A DNA stretch of 64,000 bases from contig NZ_CP045096.1 of NCBI RefSeq assembly GCF_009184865.1, positions 7,688,001-7,752,000 on the forward strand. The letters are read 5' to 3'. The notes under the pieces were generated by a model that was given only the letters and a program-made list of their open reading frames with translations, searched no databases and was not told the origin of the DNA. The DNA comes from Streptomyces phaeolivaceus (lineage in GTDB: Bacteria; Actinomycetota; Actinomycetes; Streptomycetales; Streptomycetaceae). A program made the translations under genes and the position numbers. Shown in pieces: positions 8,933-16,984 of the stretch (its first letter is position 1; the number at the start of each line of letters is the position of its first letter).

Positions 8933-9969
8933 TGGCGCTGCTCAGGCTTGAGGACGCGACCGTGCGGTTCGACGGGCGGCCCGTGCTCGACGCGGTCGAG
9001 TTGGAGGTCGCCGAGCACGAGATCGTGTGCGTGCTGGGGCCGAGCGGGAGCGGGAAGTCGACGCTGCTGCGGGTGGTCTCCGGGCTCCAACCTCTCGACG
9101 GCGGGCGGGTGTTGCTCGACGGGAAGGACCAGGGAGGCGTGCCCGCGCACAAGCGCGGAGTGGGCCTGATGTTCCAGGACCATCAGCTTTTCCCGCAGCG
9201 GGACGTGGCGGGCAACGTCGCCTTCGGCCCCCGGATGCATGGCGCGGCGAAGGACGAACGGGCCGTACGGGTGCGGGAGTTGCTGGAGCTGGTCGGGCTG
9301 CCCGGGGCCGCGCGCCGGCGGGTCGGGGAGCTGTCCGGTGGTGAGCAGCAGCGGGTCGCGCTGGCGCGGGCGCTCGCCCCGCGCCCCCGGCTGCTGATGC
9401 TCGACGAGCCCCTCGGCCAGCTGGACCGGTCGCTGCGGGAGCGGCTGGTCGTGGAACTCCGGGAGCTGTTCGGGGAGTTGGGGACCACCGTGCTGGCGGT
9501 CACGCACGACCAGGGGGAGGCGTTCGCGCTGGCCGACCGGGTCGTGGTGATGCGGGACGGGCGCATCGCCCAGTCCGGCACGCCGCTGGAGGTGTGGCAG
9601 CGGCCGGTGGACGAGTTCGTGGCCCGCTTCCTCGGCTTCGACAACGTGGTCGAGGCGACCGTGACCGGGGCGGTCGCGGACACGGCGTGGGGCAAGGTGG
9701 CGGTGCCGGAGGGCTCGCCCCAGGGGGCGTGCGCGCTGCTCGTGCGGCCCGCCGGGGTGCGCCTGGTGGAGGTGGCGGACGGGCTGCGCTGCACCGTGGC
9801 CGCGCGCACCTTCCGGGGCACCCATGTCGCCGTGCACCTCCAGCCCGAGGGCGCGCCGCGCCTGGAGGCGGCGTGCGCGCTGCGGGACGCGCCGGAGCCC
9901 GGGGACCAGGTCGGCGTGGGCTTCGACCCGGCCGAAATCGTCGTGCTGGGGGCGGGCCCGGCCGCATAG
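8932..9969 (+). CDS. thiQ: Thiamine ABC transporter ATP-binding protein
   Basis: Cytoplasmic ATPase of the importer. 345 residues. Walker A GPSGSGKS at residues 36-43, Q-loop MFQDHQLFP, signature LSGGEQQR, Walker B LLMLDEP and H-loop VTHDQ are all intact. It is about 110 residues longer than the classical short ThiQ because of a C-terminal domain after residue 230 resembling the TOBE/regulatory domains of Pot- and Mal-type ATPases. The ATG overlaps the thiP stop. Operon and riboswitch support the thiamine role; by domain structure alone it could be called a generic ABC ATPase. Confidence 0.85.
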   Translation: MALLRLEDATVRFDGRPVLDAVELEVAEHEIVCVLGPSGSGKSTLLRVVSGLQPLDGGRVLLDGKDQGGVPAHKRGVGLMFQDHQLFPQRDVAGNVAFGPRMHGAAKDERAVRVRELLELVGLPGAARRRVGELSGGEQQRVALARALAPRPRLLMLDEPLGQLDRSLRERLVVELRELFGELGTTVLAVTHDQGEAFALADRVVVMRDGRIAQSGTPLEVWQRPVDEFVARFLGFDNVVEATVTGAVADTAWGKVAVPEGSPQGACALLVRPAGVRLVEVADGLRCTVAARTFRGTHVAVHLQPEGAPRLEAACALRDAPEPGDQVGVGFDPAEIVVLGAGPAA

Positions 9970-9980
9970 GGTGCGGCACC

Positions 9981-10796
9981 ATGGCGATGCGTACGCGAGA
10001 ACCCCGGGACAGGCATGAGCGCTACTGCGCCGAGATCGACCTCCAGGTACGGCGGTTGAGAGACATCGTGACCTCCGGCGCCGATCTGTCGGCGACCGTG
10101 CCGACCTGCCCCGACTGGTCGCTGGAGCAGCTCGTACGGCACACCGGCGGTGCCCTGCGCTGGGTCGAACTCAACGTACGGACCCGGGCGGTCGAGGAGG
10201 TGCCCGAGGCCGAGGTCCCGCTGTACGAGGGCCCGGAGAAGCAGGGCGACCCGGCCGCGCTGGACGCGTGGCTCGCGGAGACCGGCGAGGCGGTCGTCGC
10301 CACGCTGCGCGAGGCGGGGCCCGGGGCGCCGGTGTGGTCGTGGGGCTGGGAGCACAGTGCCGGGTTCTGGGCCCGCCGGATGGCCCATGAACAGGTCGTC
10401 CACGGGGCCGACGCGGCGCTCACCGTGGGGCGGCCGGTCGAGGTGGCGCCGGAGATCGCCGCCGACGCGATCGACGAGTGGCTGGAGATCGTCGAGTTCG
10501 TGCAGCGGACCATGCCGCACGACGAGGCGGCCGAACTGCGCGGTCCGGGGCGCAGCATCCATCTCCACGCCACGGACACGTCGGCCGAGGTGAACGCCGA
10601 GTGGGTGGTCGAGCTGACCGAGGACGTGGTGCGCTGGCGGCACGGACACGAGAAGGCGACCGTCGCGCTGCGCGGGCCCCTCACCGAGGTGCTGCTCGCC
10701 TTCTACCGCCGACTGCCGCCGGACGCCGGGGAGTTGGAGGTGCTGGGCGATCGCGGGCTGCTGGACTTCTGGCTGCGGCGGGCGACGTTCGGCTGA
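9981..10796 (+). CDS. Maleylpyruvate isomerase family mycothiol-dependent enzyme
   Basis: 271 residues with the DinB-like four-helix metal-binding fold of mycothiol-dependent maleylpyruvate isomerase (family TIGR03083). The expected metal triad is visible as His54 (LVRHTGG) and Glu137/His141 (the HEQVVH segment); CPDWSLEQL precedes the first helix as in the family. The C-terminal part, from about residue 190, matches the second domain. Members of this large actinobacterial family use mycothiol or act as uncharacterised transferases, so the reaction here is unknown. It starts 11 nt after thiQ and could be read through from the thi operon, though a role in thiamine uptake is not suggested. It converges on the LAxTG gene across a perfect terminator. 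Confidence 0.8.
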   Translation: MAMRTREPRDRHERYCAEIDLQVRRLRDIVTSGADLSATVPTCPDWSLEQLVRHTGGALRWVELNVRTRAVEEVPEAEVPLYEGPEKQGDPAALDAWLAETGEAVVATLREAGPGAPVWSWGWEHSAGFWARRMAHEQVVHGADAALTVGRPVEVAPEIAADAIDEWLEIVEFVQRTMPHDEAAELRGPGRSIHLHATDTSAEVNAEWVVELTEDVVRWRHGHEKATVALRGPLTEVLLAFYRRLPPDAGELEVLGDRGLLDFWLRRATFG

Positions 10797-10843
10797 GTAC
10801 GACCGGTCGGCGCGACCCGGTGAGCGCGGGTCGACGGGCGGGC

Positions 10844-10884
10844 GTGTGGCCCGTACCCCCGTGGTGCGGGGGTACGGGCCACAC
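10844..10884. terminator. Bidirectional terminator, perfect 17-bp stem
   Basis: Arms 10844-10860 and 10868-10884 are exactly complementary with a 7-nt loop. It lies between convergent genes ending at 10796 and 10903, so it can serve both strands. Confidence 0.9.
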
Positions 10885-10902
10885 GGCCCTGACCAGCGGT
10901 GA

Positions 10903-11622
10903 TCAGCGTGTGGAGGCCCCACGCCGCCGCATGCTGTAGTACACGGAACCGGCGCCGAGGGCGACCAGGGCCGCCGCGGCACCGGCGATCGTGCCGGTGT
11001 TGGAGTCGCCACCGGTCTCGGCGAGGTCGGAGTCGCCCTCGGGGGAGGGGGCGTTGTTGTCGTTCGAGCCCACGGGCGTGGTGCCCTCGGACGCGGACGG
11101 AGTGGGGGAGTTCTTGGTCTCGGACGGTTCGTCCTTGCCCTTGTCCTCCCGGTCCTCCGTGCCCTCGTCGTCGGCGGGCTTCTCCGGGCTCTTGGAGGCG
11201 GCCGGCGGGGTGTCCGCGTCCGCTCCGCAGGCCTTCGCGGGGGTGATCAGGTTGGGCGTGATGTCCTCGTCGACGTACTCCGCCGCCGTGACATGGATCC
11301 GGTACTCGGCCTCCGGCTCCCAGTCCTCCTCGAAGGTGACGGTGACACCGTCGGCGGTGGAGTTCTCGATGGTCTTGCTGCCGACCTGACGCAGGTCTGC
11401 CCCGTTGTTCTCCAGGTAGACGGTGATCTCGGCCTTGACGCCCAGGGGGTCGACGTCGGTCACACGGATGACGCCCTTGTCACCGTCGCACCCGGCGACG
11501 GCGGAGAAGTCCCTGATGCTGCAGGCCATGGCGTTGCCGGCGGCGCCGAACACGAGTGCGGCGGACGCGATGACAACACCGACATAGCGTGAAGTCCGCA
11601 CGGTACGGGGGATTATGGACAC
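10903..11622 (-). CDS. LAxTG-anchored cell-wall surface protein
   Basis: 239-residue secreted protein. The N-terminal signal peptide ends about AMA-CS; the mature part has a compact all-beta-looking domain (residues 35-130) with three Cys after the signal peptide, then a long Ser/Pro/Glu/Asp-rich stalk. The C-terminal sorting signal is complete: LAETG at residues 200-204, a hydrophobic helix and the basic tail MRRRGASTR. LAxTG is the motif of class E sortases in high-GC actinobacteria. GTG start with GAAGGG 5 nt upstream. Function unknown; probably a hyphal-wall surface protein. No sortase gene is in the window. Confidence 0.85.
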   Translation of the reverse strand: MSIIPRTVRTSRYVGVVIASAALVFGAAGNAMACSIRDFSAVAGCDGDKGVIRVTDVDPLGVKAEITVYLENNGADLRQVGSKTIENSTADGVTVTFEEDWEPEAEYRIHVTAAEYVDEDITPNLITPAKACGADADTPPAASKSPEKPADDEGTEDREDKGKDEPSETKNSPTPSASEGTTPVGSNDNNAPSPEGDSDLAETGGDSNTGTIAGAAAALVALGAGSVYYSMRRRGASTR

Positions 11623-11704
11623 TTTTGCCCTTCACGGGAAGCACAGGGGGAGTGGGGGTGGCGGAGGGCCGCCGGAGGGGCGGCTTCCCCATGTGCCTCA
11701 CAGG

Positions 11705-11732
11705 TTTATAAGCGGGCCATAAGCACTGTCAA
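11705..11732 (-). promoter_or_regulatory. Near-consensus housekeeping promoter
   Basis: On the minus strand TTGACA (11732-11727), a 16-nt spacer and TATAAA (11710-11705). Start of transcription would fall near 11698, giving a leader of about 75 nt for the LAxTG gene. Such a close match to the vegetative consensus is uncommon in GC-rich Streptomyces promoters. Confidence 0.75.
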
Positions 11733-11844
11733 TCCGAAGAAGCGTTTGAACGGTCGGCTTTGAGGCGGGCCAAGGCTTCCGGGGCCTCCTCGATCCGGTC
11801 CACCAGGGCGATCCGGACCTCCGTCGAACGTTGCTCGCGCCGTT

Positions 11845-11869
11845 CCCCGCGCCCCTTGCGGGCGCGGGG
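11845..11869 (-). terminator. Terminator after the VOC gene, part of a dispersed repeat
   Basis: Perfect 10-bp stem CCCCGCGCCC/GGGCGCGGGG with a 5-nt loop, 18 nt beyond the VOC gene stop on the minus strand. Its left part (11833-11856) shares GTTCCCCGCGCCCCT with the dispersed repeats at 31343, 52356 and 61337. The rest of 11623-11887, apart from the promoter at 11705-11732, shows nothing else. Confidence 0.7.
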
Positions 11870-11887
11870 TGCGGAACGAGCGGGGGT

Positions 11888-12295
11888 TCAGCCCTGGATC
11901 GCGGACGGGTCCATCCAGACGACCTCCCAGGTGTGGCCGTCGAGGTCGTCGAACGCGCGGCCGTACATGAAGTCCATCTCCTGGACCTTCTCCGAGGCCG
12001 TGCCGCCGGCGGCGACCGCCTTCTCGACCAGCTCGTCGACCTTCTCGCGGCTCTCGGCGCTCAGACAGAGCATCACCTCGCTGGTCTTCGTGGCGTCCGC
12101 GATCTCCTTCTGGGTGAAGGTGGAGTAGAACGGCTTGGTGAGCAGCATCGCCACGATGGTGTCGCTGATCACGACCGACGCCGCGTTCTCGTCGCTGAAC
12201 TGGGGGTTGAGCGCGTACCCGAGCTCCGTGAAGAACTTCTTCGAGGCGTCGAGGTCGTTCACGGGCAGGTTCACGAAGATCATCTGCTGGTACAT
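11888..12295 (-). CDS. VOC family (glyoxalase/bleomycin-resistance fold) protein
   Basis: 135 residues with paired beta-alpha-beta-beta-beta modules of the vicinal oxygen chelate fold: MIFVNLPVNDLDASKKFFTE at the start and FDDLDGHTWEVVWMD at the end, where the final Glu is the usual metal ligand. Members include glyoxalases, dioxygenases and resistance proteins; this short type (VOC/PhnB-like) generally has no assigned substrate. Single gene with its own terminator, preceded on the minus strand by GGGAGAG about 9 nt before the ATG. Confidence 0.85.
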   Translation of the reverse strand: MYQQMIFVNLPVNDLDASKKFFTELGYALNPQFSDENAASVVISDTIVAMLLTKPFYSTFTQKEIADATKTSEVMLCLSAESREKVDELVEKAVAAGGTASEKVQEMDFMYGRAFDDLDGHTWEVVWMDPSAIQG

Positions 12296-12416
12296 GGCGA
12301 GGTCTCTCCCGGTGGATGGCCGATCGGTTTCGGTCCGTTCGGAGGGGTAGACCGGGGGCCGCTGCGGAACTCATCGGCGCGCCCGGATTTTTTCGTACGA
12401 GTTTTCCGGTACGCCG

Positions 12417-13703
12417 TCAGGCGGCCAGGGGCAGTGCGGCCAGCTGGGCGATCGTCCAGGTCAGGGGACCGAAGACGGCGAGCAGGGCGCCCGCGCGGAG
12501 CAGGACCGCCTGCCGGGGCAGTGCGCTGGGCGCCCCCAGCCGTACCAGCGCGGCCGTGGTGTCCGCGTGCGCCCGCCGGGACTCGACGACGGCCGTCGCC
12601 AGGGTGAGCACGGCACAGCCGGTCACCACGAGCGCGCCCAGCAGGGTGAGCGGACCGACTGCGGGGCGCACCCCGGAGGAGAGCGTGATCATGGCGTACG
12701 CGCCGGAGGCCACCGCGCACACCACCCCGAGCGGGCGCCCGATGCGCCGGGCCTCTTCCTGGAGCACGCGCCCGGCGAGGAGGCGCAGTGCGCCGGGGCG
12801 TACGGACTGGAGCAGGCGTCCGGTGAGATGGGTGAGGCCGGGGCCGACGAGGATCAGGCCCAGCGCGGTGAGCAGCCAGCCGCCGAGGACTCCGGCGGGG
12901 CTGTCCGCGAAGCCGCCGGGGAGGGCGAGGCCGGAGGCGTGGTCGGACTGTCCGGCGTACGTCTCGACGGCGAGGCCCACGGCGAGCACGGCGACGCCCC
13001 ACGGAAGGCCGCCGGGGGCGGGGCGCGGCGCCGGCGGTTCCGGCGGCTGCGCGGGGGCCGTGGGGGTGGCGGCCTCCTCGTCCGGTTCCTCCTCGTACCT
13101 CGTGGCGCCCGCCGGGGACGCGGCCCGTCGGGCGATGGCGAAGGTGTCGTAGGCCATGAAGCGGGTGCGCGGTCCGGCGGGGCGGGCGGCGGTGTCCTCG
13201 GGGCGCAGGACGAGCGCGGTCGTGAGGGAGGCGGCGGCCGGGACCAGGGCGAGGAGGGTGAGGGCGGCCGGGAGGGGCAGGGGGCGACCGGCGGCGAGGA
13301 CGTCGGCGGCGGCGCCGTCGAAGGGCATGCCCGTCAGGTCGCCGCGCAGATGGAGGAAGAACAGCAGGGCGAGGAGGGAGCCGAGGACGGTGGACAGGGC
13401 GGTCGTGACCGCCGAGATGGCCATCAGTCGGCCGGGGCCGAGGCCGATCGCGGAGAGGCCGGGGCGGGGGCGGGTGCCGGGGTCGGTACGGGCCACCGTC
13501 ACCGCGAAGTACACGGTGGCGGCGGCGGGCGCCACGCACCAGGCCAGGCGCAGCACGGAGCCGGCCGGGGCGTGCGGGTGGGTCATGGCGTGCCCGAGGG
13601 CGCAGAGCAGCAGGAAGCCCGTACCGCCGGTGGCCGCGGCGACCAGGAGCCGGCGCAGCTGGACCACGGGGTGGGCCCGGCGGGCTAGACGGAGAGCGAG
13701 CAC
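12417..13703 (-). CDS. ABC transporter permease, membrane protein
   Basis: 428 residues with about eight to ten hydrophobic segments: one near residues 20-40, a pair at 55-110, a pair at 130-165 and another group from 240 to the end. The central loop (about 175-235) is Pro/Glu-rich and probably disordered. Its start overlaps the end of the ATPase gene by 19 nt, so the two form an exporter-like pair. The layout resembles FtsX/MacB-type permeases but I could not find the usual conserved FtsX core, so the substrate and even the direction are open. Confidence 0.75.
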   Translation of the reverse strand: MLALRLARRAHPVVQLRRLLVAAATGGTGFLLLCALGHAMTHPHAPAGSVLRLAWCVAPAAATVYFAVTVARTDPGTRPRPGLSAIGLGPGRLMAISAVTTALSTVLGSLLALLFFLHLRGDLTGMPFDGAAADVLAAGRPLPLPAALTLLALVPAAASLTTALVLRPEDTAARPAGPRTRFMAYDTFAIARRAASPAGATRYEEEPDEEAATPTAPAQPPEPPAPRPAPGGLPWGVAVLAVGLAVETYAGQSDHASGLALPGGFADSPAGVLGGWLLTALGLILVGPGLTHLTGRLLQSVRPGALRLLAGRVLQEEARRIGRPLGVVCAVASGAYAMITLSSGVRPAVGPLTLLGALVVTGCAVLTLATAVVESRRAHADTTAALVRLGAPSALPRQAVLLRAGALLAVFGPLTWTIAQLAALPLAA

Positions 13704-14701
13704 GCGGCCCGGCCTTCCCCTTCGACGGCGGCGCGATCGTCTCCGACGGCGCCGGCCCGGTCCTCCCGCTCGCCACCGGTCGCGCGCTCCCCTTCAGCGC
13801 CGGTCGCGTGCTCCCCTTGGGCGCCCGCCGCGCGCCGCCCTTCGGTGTCGGCAGCCGTGCCGGTGGTGGGGGCCGGCGTGTCGGCGGCGGATGGGCGGCC
13901 GGTGTGTTCGCCGACGGGTCGGCCTGCGCCTTCCCGGGCGGGGCGGCGGCCCGTGGCTTCGGTGGTGGGGCTGCCCGCCGTCGCCGTGGGGGTCTCGCCC
14001 TGAGGGGGTGTGGGCAGGTGGACCGTTCTCACGTGGCGGCCGTCCAGGAGGGGCAGCGTGCGGTCGGCGAGGGTGGCGATCTCGGGGTCGTGGGTGGCGA
14101 GGACGACCGTGATGGCGTGGGAGCGGGCCGCCGTGGTGAGGGTGCGCAGGACGTGGGTGTGCTCGGCGCGGTGGAGGGACGCGGTCGGTTCGTCCGCGAA
14201 GAGCACCGTGGGGGCGGCCACCAGGGCGCGCGCGACCACCACGCGCTGGCGCTCGGACTGGAGGAGGGCGTGCGGGCGCTTGCGGGCCGCGTCACGGATG
14301 TCGAGGCGCTCCAGCCACTCCAGGGCCGCGGCCTTGGCGGCCCGGCGCCCGGTGCCGCGCAGCATCAGCGGCAGGGCCGTGTTCTCCCAGGCGTTCAGCT
14401 CGGGGACGAGGACCGGCTCGGGGTCGATCCAGCCGAAGCGGTCGCGACGCAGCCGTTCCCGGGCGAGCGGCCCCATCGTGTGCACGGGAACGCTGTTGAA
14501 CCACACCTCGCCCCGCTGCACCCGCAGCTGTCCGGACAGGCACCGCAGGAGCGTGGTCTTTCCGCTGCCGCGCGGGCCGGTGACGGCGAGGATCTCGCCC
14601 TCCCGGACACCCATCGACACGCCTTGCAGAGCGGGCGAGCCGTCGTGCGCGTAGGTCAGACCACGTGCCCAGAGCACGTCGTTGTCCGGCGGGGCCACCA
14701 T
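13685..14701 (-). CDS. ABC transporter ATP-binding protein with degenerate signature motif
   Basis: 338 residues. Walker A GPRGSGKT is intact at 42-49, Walker B reads VLFADEPTASLH and the H-loop ATHDPE is present. The ABC signature is LLQSERQR (146-153) instead of LSGGQ, and the Q-loop Gln is missing (WIDPEPVLVPELN). After residue 235 there is a roughly 100-residue Ala/Gly/Glu/Arg-rich tail with irregular repeats that is not part of the ATPase fold. Resembles the MacB/LolD exporter class. Active hydrolysis is uncertain. It is upstream of the permease gene and the two overlap. Confidence 0.78.
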   Translation of the reverse strand: MVAPPDNDVLWARGLTYAHDGSPALQGVSMGVREGEILAVTGPRGSGKTTLLRCLSGQLRVQRGEVWFNSVPVHTMGPLARERLRRDRFGWIDPEPVLVPELNAWENTALPLMLRGTGRRAAKAAALEWLERLDIRDAARKRPHALLQSERQRVVVARALVAAPTVLFADEPTASLHRAEHTHVLRTLTTAARSHAITVVLATHDPEIATLADRTLPLLDGRHVRTVHLPTPPQGETPTATAGSPTTEATGRRPAREGAGRPVGEHTGRPSAADTPAPTTGTAADTEGRRAAGAQGEHATGAEGERATGGEREDRAGAVGDDRAAVEGEGRAACSLSV

Positions 14702-14824
14702 GGGCGTACACCTCGGTTCGGATCAGGTTGTGCCGGGGGAGTCCCCCGTCCGGGGGAACGAAGGCAGGGCCGATCGGTTACAGGGGCACGCTAGGGAGTC
14801 AGGGTGGCGGGGGCCGGACAGCAC

Positions 14825-14873
14825 ACGGCCCGGGACGCCCCCATCTCACTCGGATGGGGGCGTCCCGGGCCGT
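14825..14873 (-). terminator. Terminator of the Lrp-aminotransferase operon
   Basis: Perfect 21-bp stem (14825-14845 with 14853-14873) and a 7-nt loop, 33 nt past the aminotransferase stop on the minus strand. It separates this operon from the ABC exporter genes that follow on the same strand. Confidence 0.88.
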
Positions 14874-14906
14874 TTCGCCCACCGGAACGCGTGTGCGGGG
14901 CGCGGG

Positions 14907-16271
14907 TTACAGCAGGGTCCACGCCTCCGACAGCGTCGCCCGCAGGATCTGCTCGATCTCGTCGAAGGTCGACTGGTCGGAGATCAGCGGCGGCGCGAGC
15001 TGGACGACCGGGTCGCCGCGGTCGTCGGCACGGCAGTAGAGGCCGTTCTCGAACAGCTTCTTCGACAGGAAGCCGTAGAGGATGCGCTCGGTCTCGGCGT
15101 CGTCGAAGCTCTCCTTCGTCGCCTTGTCCTTGACCAGCTCGATCCCGTAGAAGAAGCCGTTGCCGCGGACGTCGCCGACGATCGGCAGGTCGTGGAGCTT
15201 CTCCAGCGTGGACCGGAACGCCGTCTCGTTGTCGAGGACGTGCTGGTTGAGCTTCTCGCGCTCGAACAGGTCGAGGTTGGCGAGGCCGACAGCCGCGGAG
15301 ACCGGGTGGCCGCCGAAGGTGTAGCCGTGCAGGAACGTGTTGTCGCCCTTGTAGAAGGGCTCGGCGAGCCGGTCCGAGATGACACAGGCGCCGATCGGGG
15401 AGTAGCCCGAGGTCATGCCCTTGGCGCAGGTGATCATGTCCGGGACGTAGCCGAACTTGTCGCAGGCGAACATCGTGCCGAGCCGGCCGAAGGCGCAGAT
15501 GACCTCGTCCGACACCAGCAGCACGTCGTACTGGTCGCAGATCTCGCGGACCCGCTGGAAGTAGCCGGGCGGCGGCGGGAAGCAGCCGCCGGCGTTCTGC
15601 ACGGGCTCCAGGAAGACCGCCGCGACCGTCTCCGGGCCCTCGAAGAGGATCTGCTGCTCGATCTGGTCGGCGGCCCAGCGGCCGAAGGCCTCCGGGTCGT
15701 CGCCGAAGAGCGGTGCCCGGTAGATGTTGGTGTTCGGGACCTTGTGCGCGCCCGGGACGAGCGGCTCGAAGGGGGCCTTCAGGGCGGGCAGGCCGGTGAT
15801 GGACAGGGCGCCCTGCGGGGTGCCGTGGTAGGCGACCGCGCGGGAGATGACCTTGTACTTGGTCGGCTTGCCGGTGAGCTTGAAGTACTGCTTGGCGAGC
15901 TTCCAGGCGGTCTCGACCGCCTCGCCGCCGCCGGTGGTGAAGAAGACCTTGTTCAGGTCGCCCGGAGCGTGGGAGGCGATACGTTCCGCCAGCTCGACGG
16001 CCTTCGGATGGGCGTAGGACCACACAGGGAAGAAGGCCAGCTCCTGCGCCTGCTTGAAGGCGGTCTCCGCCAGCTCGACGCGGCCGTGGCCGGCCTGGAC
16101 CACGAAGAGACCGGCGAGACCGTCGAGGTAGCGCTTGCCCTTGTCGTCGTAGATGTACGTGCCCTCGCCCCGGACGATGGTGGGGACCGGGGAGTTCTCG
16201 TACGAGGACATGCGGGTGAAGTGCATCCACAGGTGGTCGTACGCGGTCTTGCTGAGGTCCTTGGGGCTCAC
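14907..16271 (-). CDS. Class III aminotransferase, probably polyamine/putrescine type
   Basis: 454-residue PLP enzyme. Schiff-base Lys284 lies in CAKGMTSGYSP; SDEVICAFGR provides the Asp that holds the pyridine nitrogen and TTGGGEAVETAWK the phosphate-binding start. Sequence style (MHFTRMSSYENSPVPTIVRGEG at the start, FPPPPGYFQ in the middle) matches the aspartate aminotransferase family proteins that include putrescine-pyruvate and related amine transaminases. Co-transcribed 19 nt after an Lrp regulator and divergent from an aminobutyraldehyde-type dehydrogenase, which fits removal of an amino group from a diamine. Substrate not proven; beta-alanine or other omega-amino acids are alternatives. 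Confidence 0.85.
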   Translation of the reverse strand: MSPKDLSKTAYDHLWMHFTRMSSYENSPVPTIVRGEGTYIYDDKGKRYLDGLAGLFVVQAGHGRVELAETAFKQAQELAFFPVWSYAHPKAVELAERIASHAPGDLNKVFFTTGGGEAVETAWKLAKQYFKLTGKPTKYKVISRAVAYHGTPQGALSITGLPALKAPFEPLVPGAHKVPNTNIYRAPLFGDDPEAFGRWAADQIEQQILFEGPETVAAVFLEPVQNAGGCFPPPPGYFQRVREICDQYDVLLVSDEVICAFGRLGTMFACDKFGYVPDMITCAKGMTSGYSPIGACVISDRLAEPFYKGDNTFLHGYTFGGHPVSAAVGLANLDLFEREKLNQHVLDNETAFRSTLEKLHDLPIVGDVRGNGFFYGIELVKDKATKESFDDAETERILYGFLSKKLFENGLYCRADDRGDPVVQLAPPLISDQSTFDEIEQILRATLSEAWTLL

Positions 16272-16290
16272 GGTTATCGCGTCCTCACGG

Positions 16291-16806
16291 TTATCGGGTT
16301 CCCCACATATAGGTCTGCTTCTTGAGCTTGAGGTAGACGAAGCTCTCCGTCGACCGCACGCCGGGCAGGGTCCGGATGCGCTTGTTGACGACCTCCAGGA
16401 GGTGGTCGTCGTCCTCGCAGACGACCTCCGCCATCAGGTCGAAGGAGCCGGCGGTGATCACGATGTACTCGACCTCCGGCATGGCCGTCAGCGCGTCCGC
16501 CACGGGATCCAGATCGCCGTCGACGTTGATGCCGAGCATCGCCTGCCGCCGGAAGCCCACGGTGAGCGGGTCGGTGACGGCGACGATCTGCATCACGCCC
16601 TGGTCGAGCAGCTTCTGGACGCGCTGGCGCACGGCCGCCTCGGAGAGGCCCACGGCCTTGCCGATCGCGGCGTACGGCCGGCGGCCGTCCTCCTGGAGCT
16701 GCTCGACGATGGCGAGCGAGACGGCGTCCAGCTGCGGAGTGCCGTTCCTGGGCTCCTTGGAGTCTTTCGGGTCTGCGCTTCGACTGGCCACGAGGTCACT
16801 GTGCAC
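16291..16806 (-). CDS. Lrp/AsnC family transcriptional regulator
   Basis: 171 residues with an N-terminal AsnC-type helix-turn-helix (LDAVSLAIVEQLQEDGRRPYAAIGKAVGLSEAAVRQRVQ, roughly residues 25-60) and a C-terminal RAM effector domain from about 85, with PEVEYIVITAGSFDLMAEV typical of the fold. GTG at 16806 (VHSDLVASRSA) was chosen; a TTG at 16827 would add seven residues, and neither has a good ribosome site. It shares the 16807-16984 intergenic region with the divergent dehydrogenase and probably controls both sides, sensing an amine or amino acid; that is inference from position. Confidence 0.9.
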   Translation of the reverse strand: MHSDLVASRSADPKDSKEPRNGTPQLDAVSLAIVEQLQEDGRRPYAAIGKAVGLSEAAVRQRVQKLLDQGVMQIVAVTDPLTVGFRRQAMLGINVDGDLDPVADALTAMPEVEYIVITAGSFDLMAEVVCEDDDHLLEVVNKRIRTLPGVRSTESFVYLKLKKQTYMWGTR

Positions 16807-16901
16807 GACGTCTCGACAGTTCCGCAAGGCTGGATCGATGAAATTCGTTGTTTACGGGCTTGTAGCGTGCGGATTTCGCAGTAGGTGAGGTGTCGGGGGT
16901 G

Positions 16902-16929
16902 TTGAAAACGTGGGTGGGCGGATTAGGGT
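16902..16929 (+). promoter_or_regulatory. Promoter of aldehyde dehydrogenase 1
   Basis: TTGAAA (16902-16907), 16-nt spacer, TAGGGT (16924-16929). Start of transcription near 16936 leaves a leader of about 49 nt with GGAGGG 6 nt before the GTG at 16985. The Lrp protein is the obvious candidate regulator of this divergent region. Confidence 0.6.
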
Positions 16930-16984
16930 GGTGTCTCAAGGAATGGACACCCGTACCTGGACACCCACATCTGGAGGGCCGGCA

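Noticed and set aside
9594..9980. Upstream extension of the mycothiol-dependent protein into the thiQ gene
   Set aside because: The frame is open but runs antiparallel to no domain; residues before the ATG at 9981 are an out-of-frame reading of thiQ.
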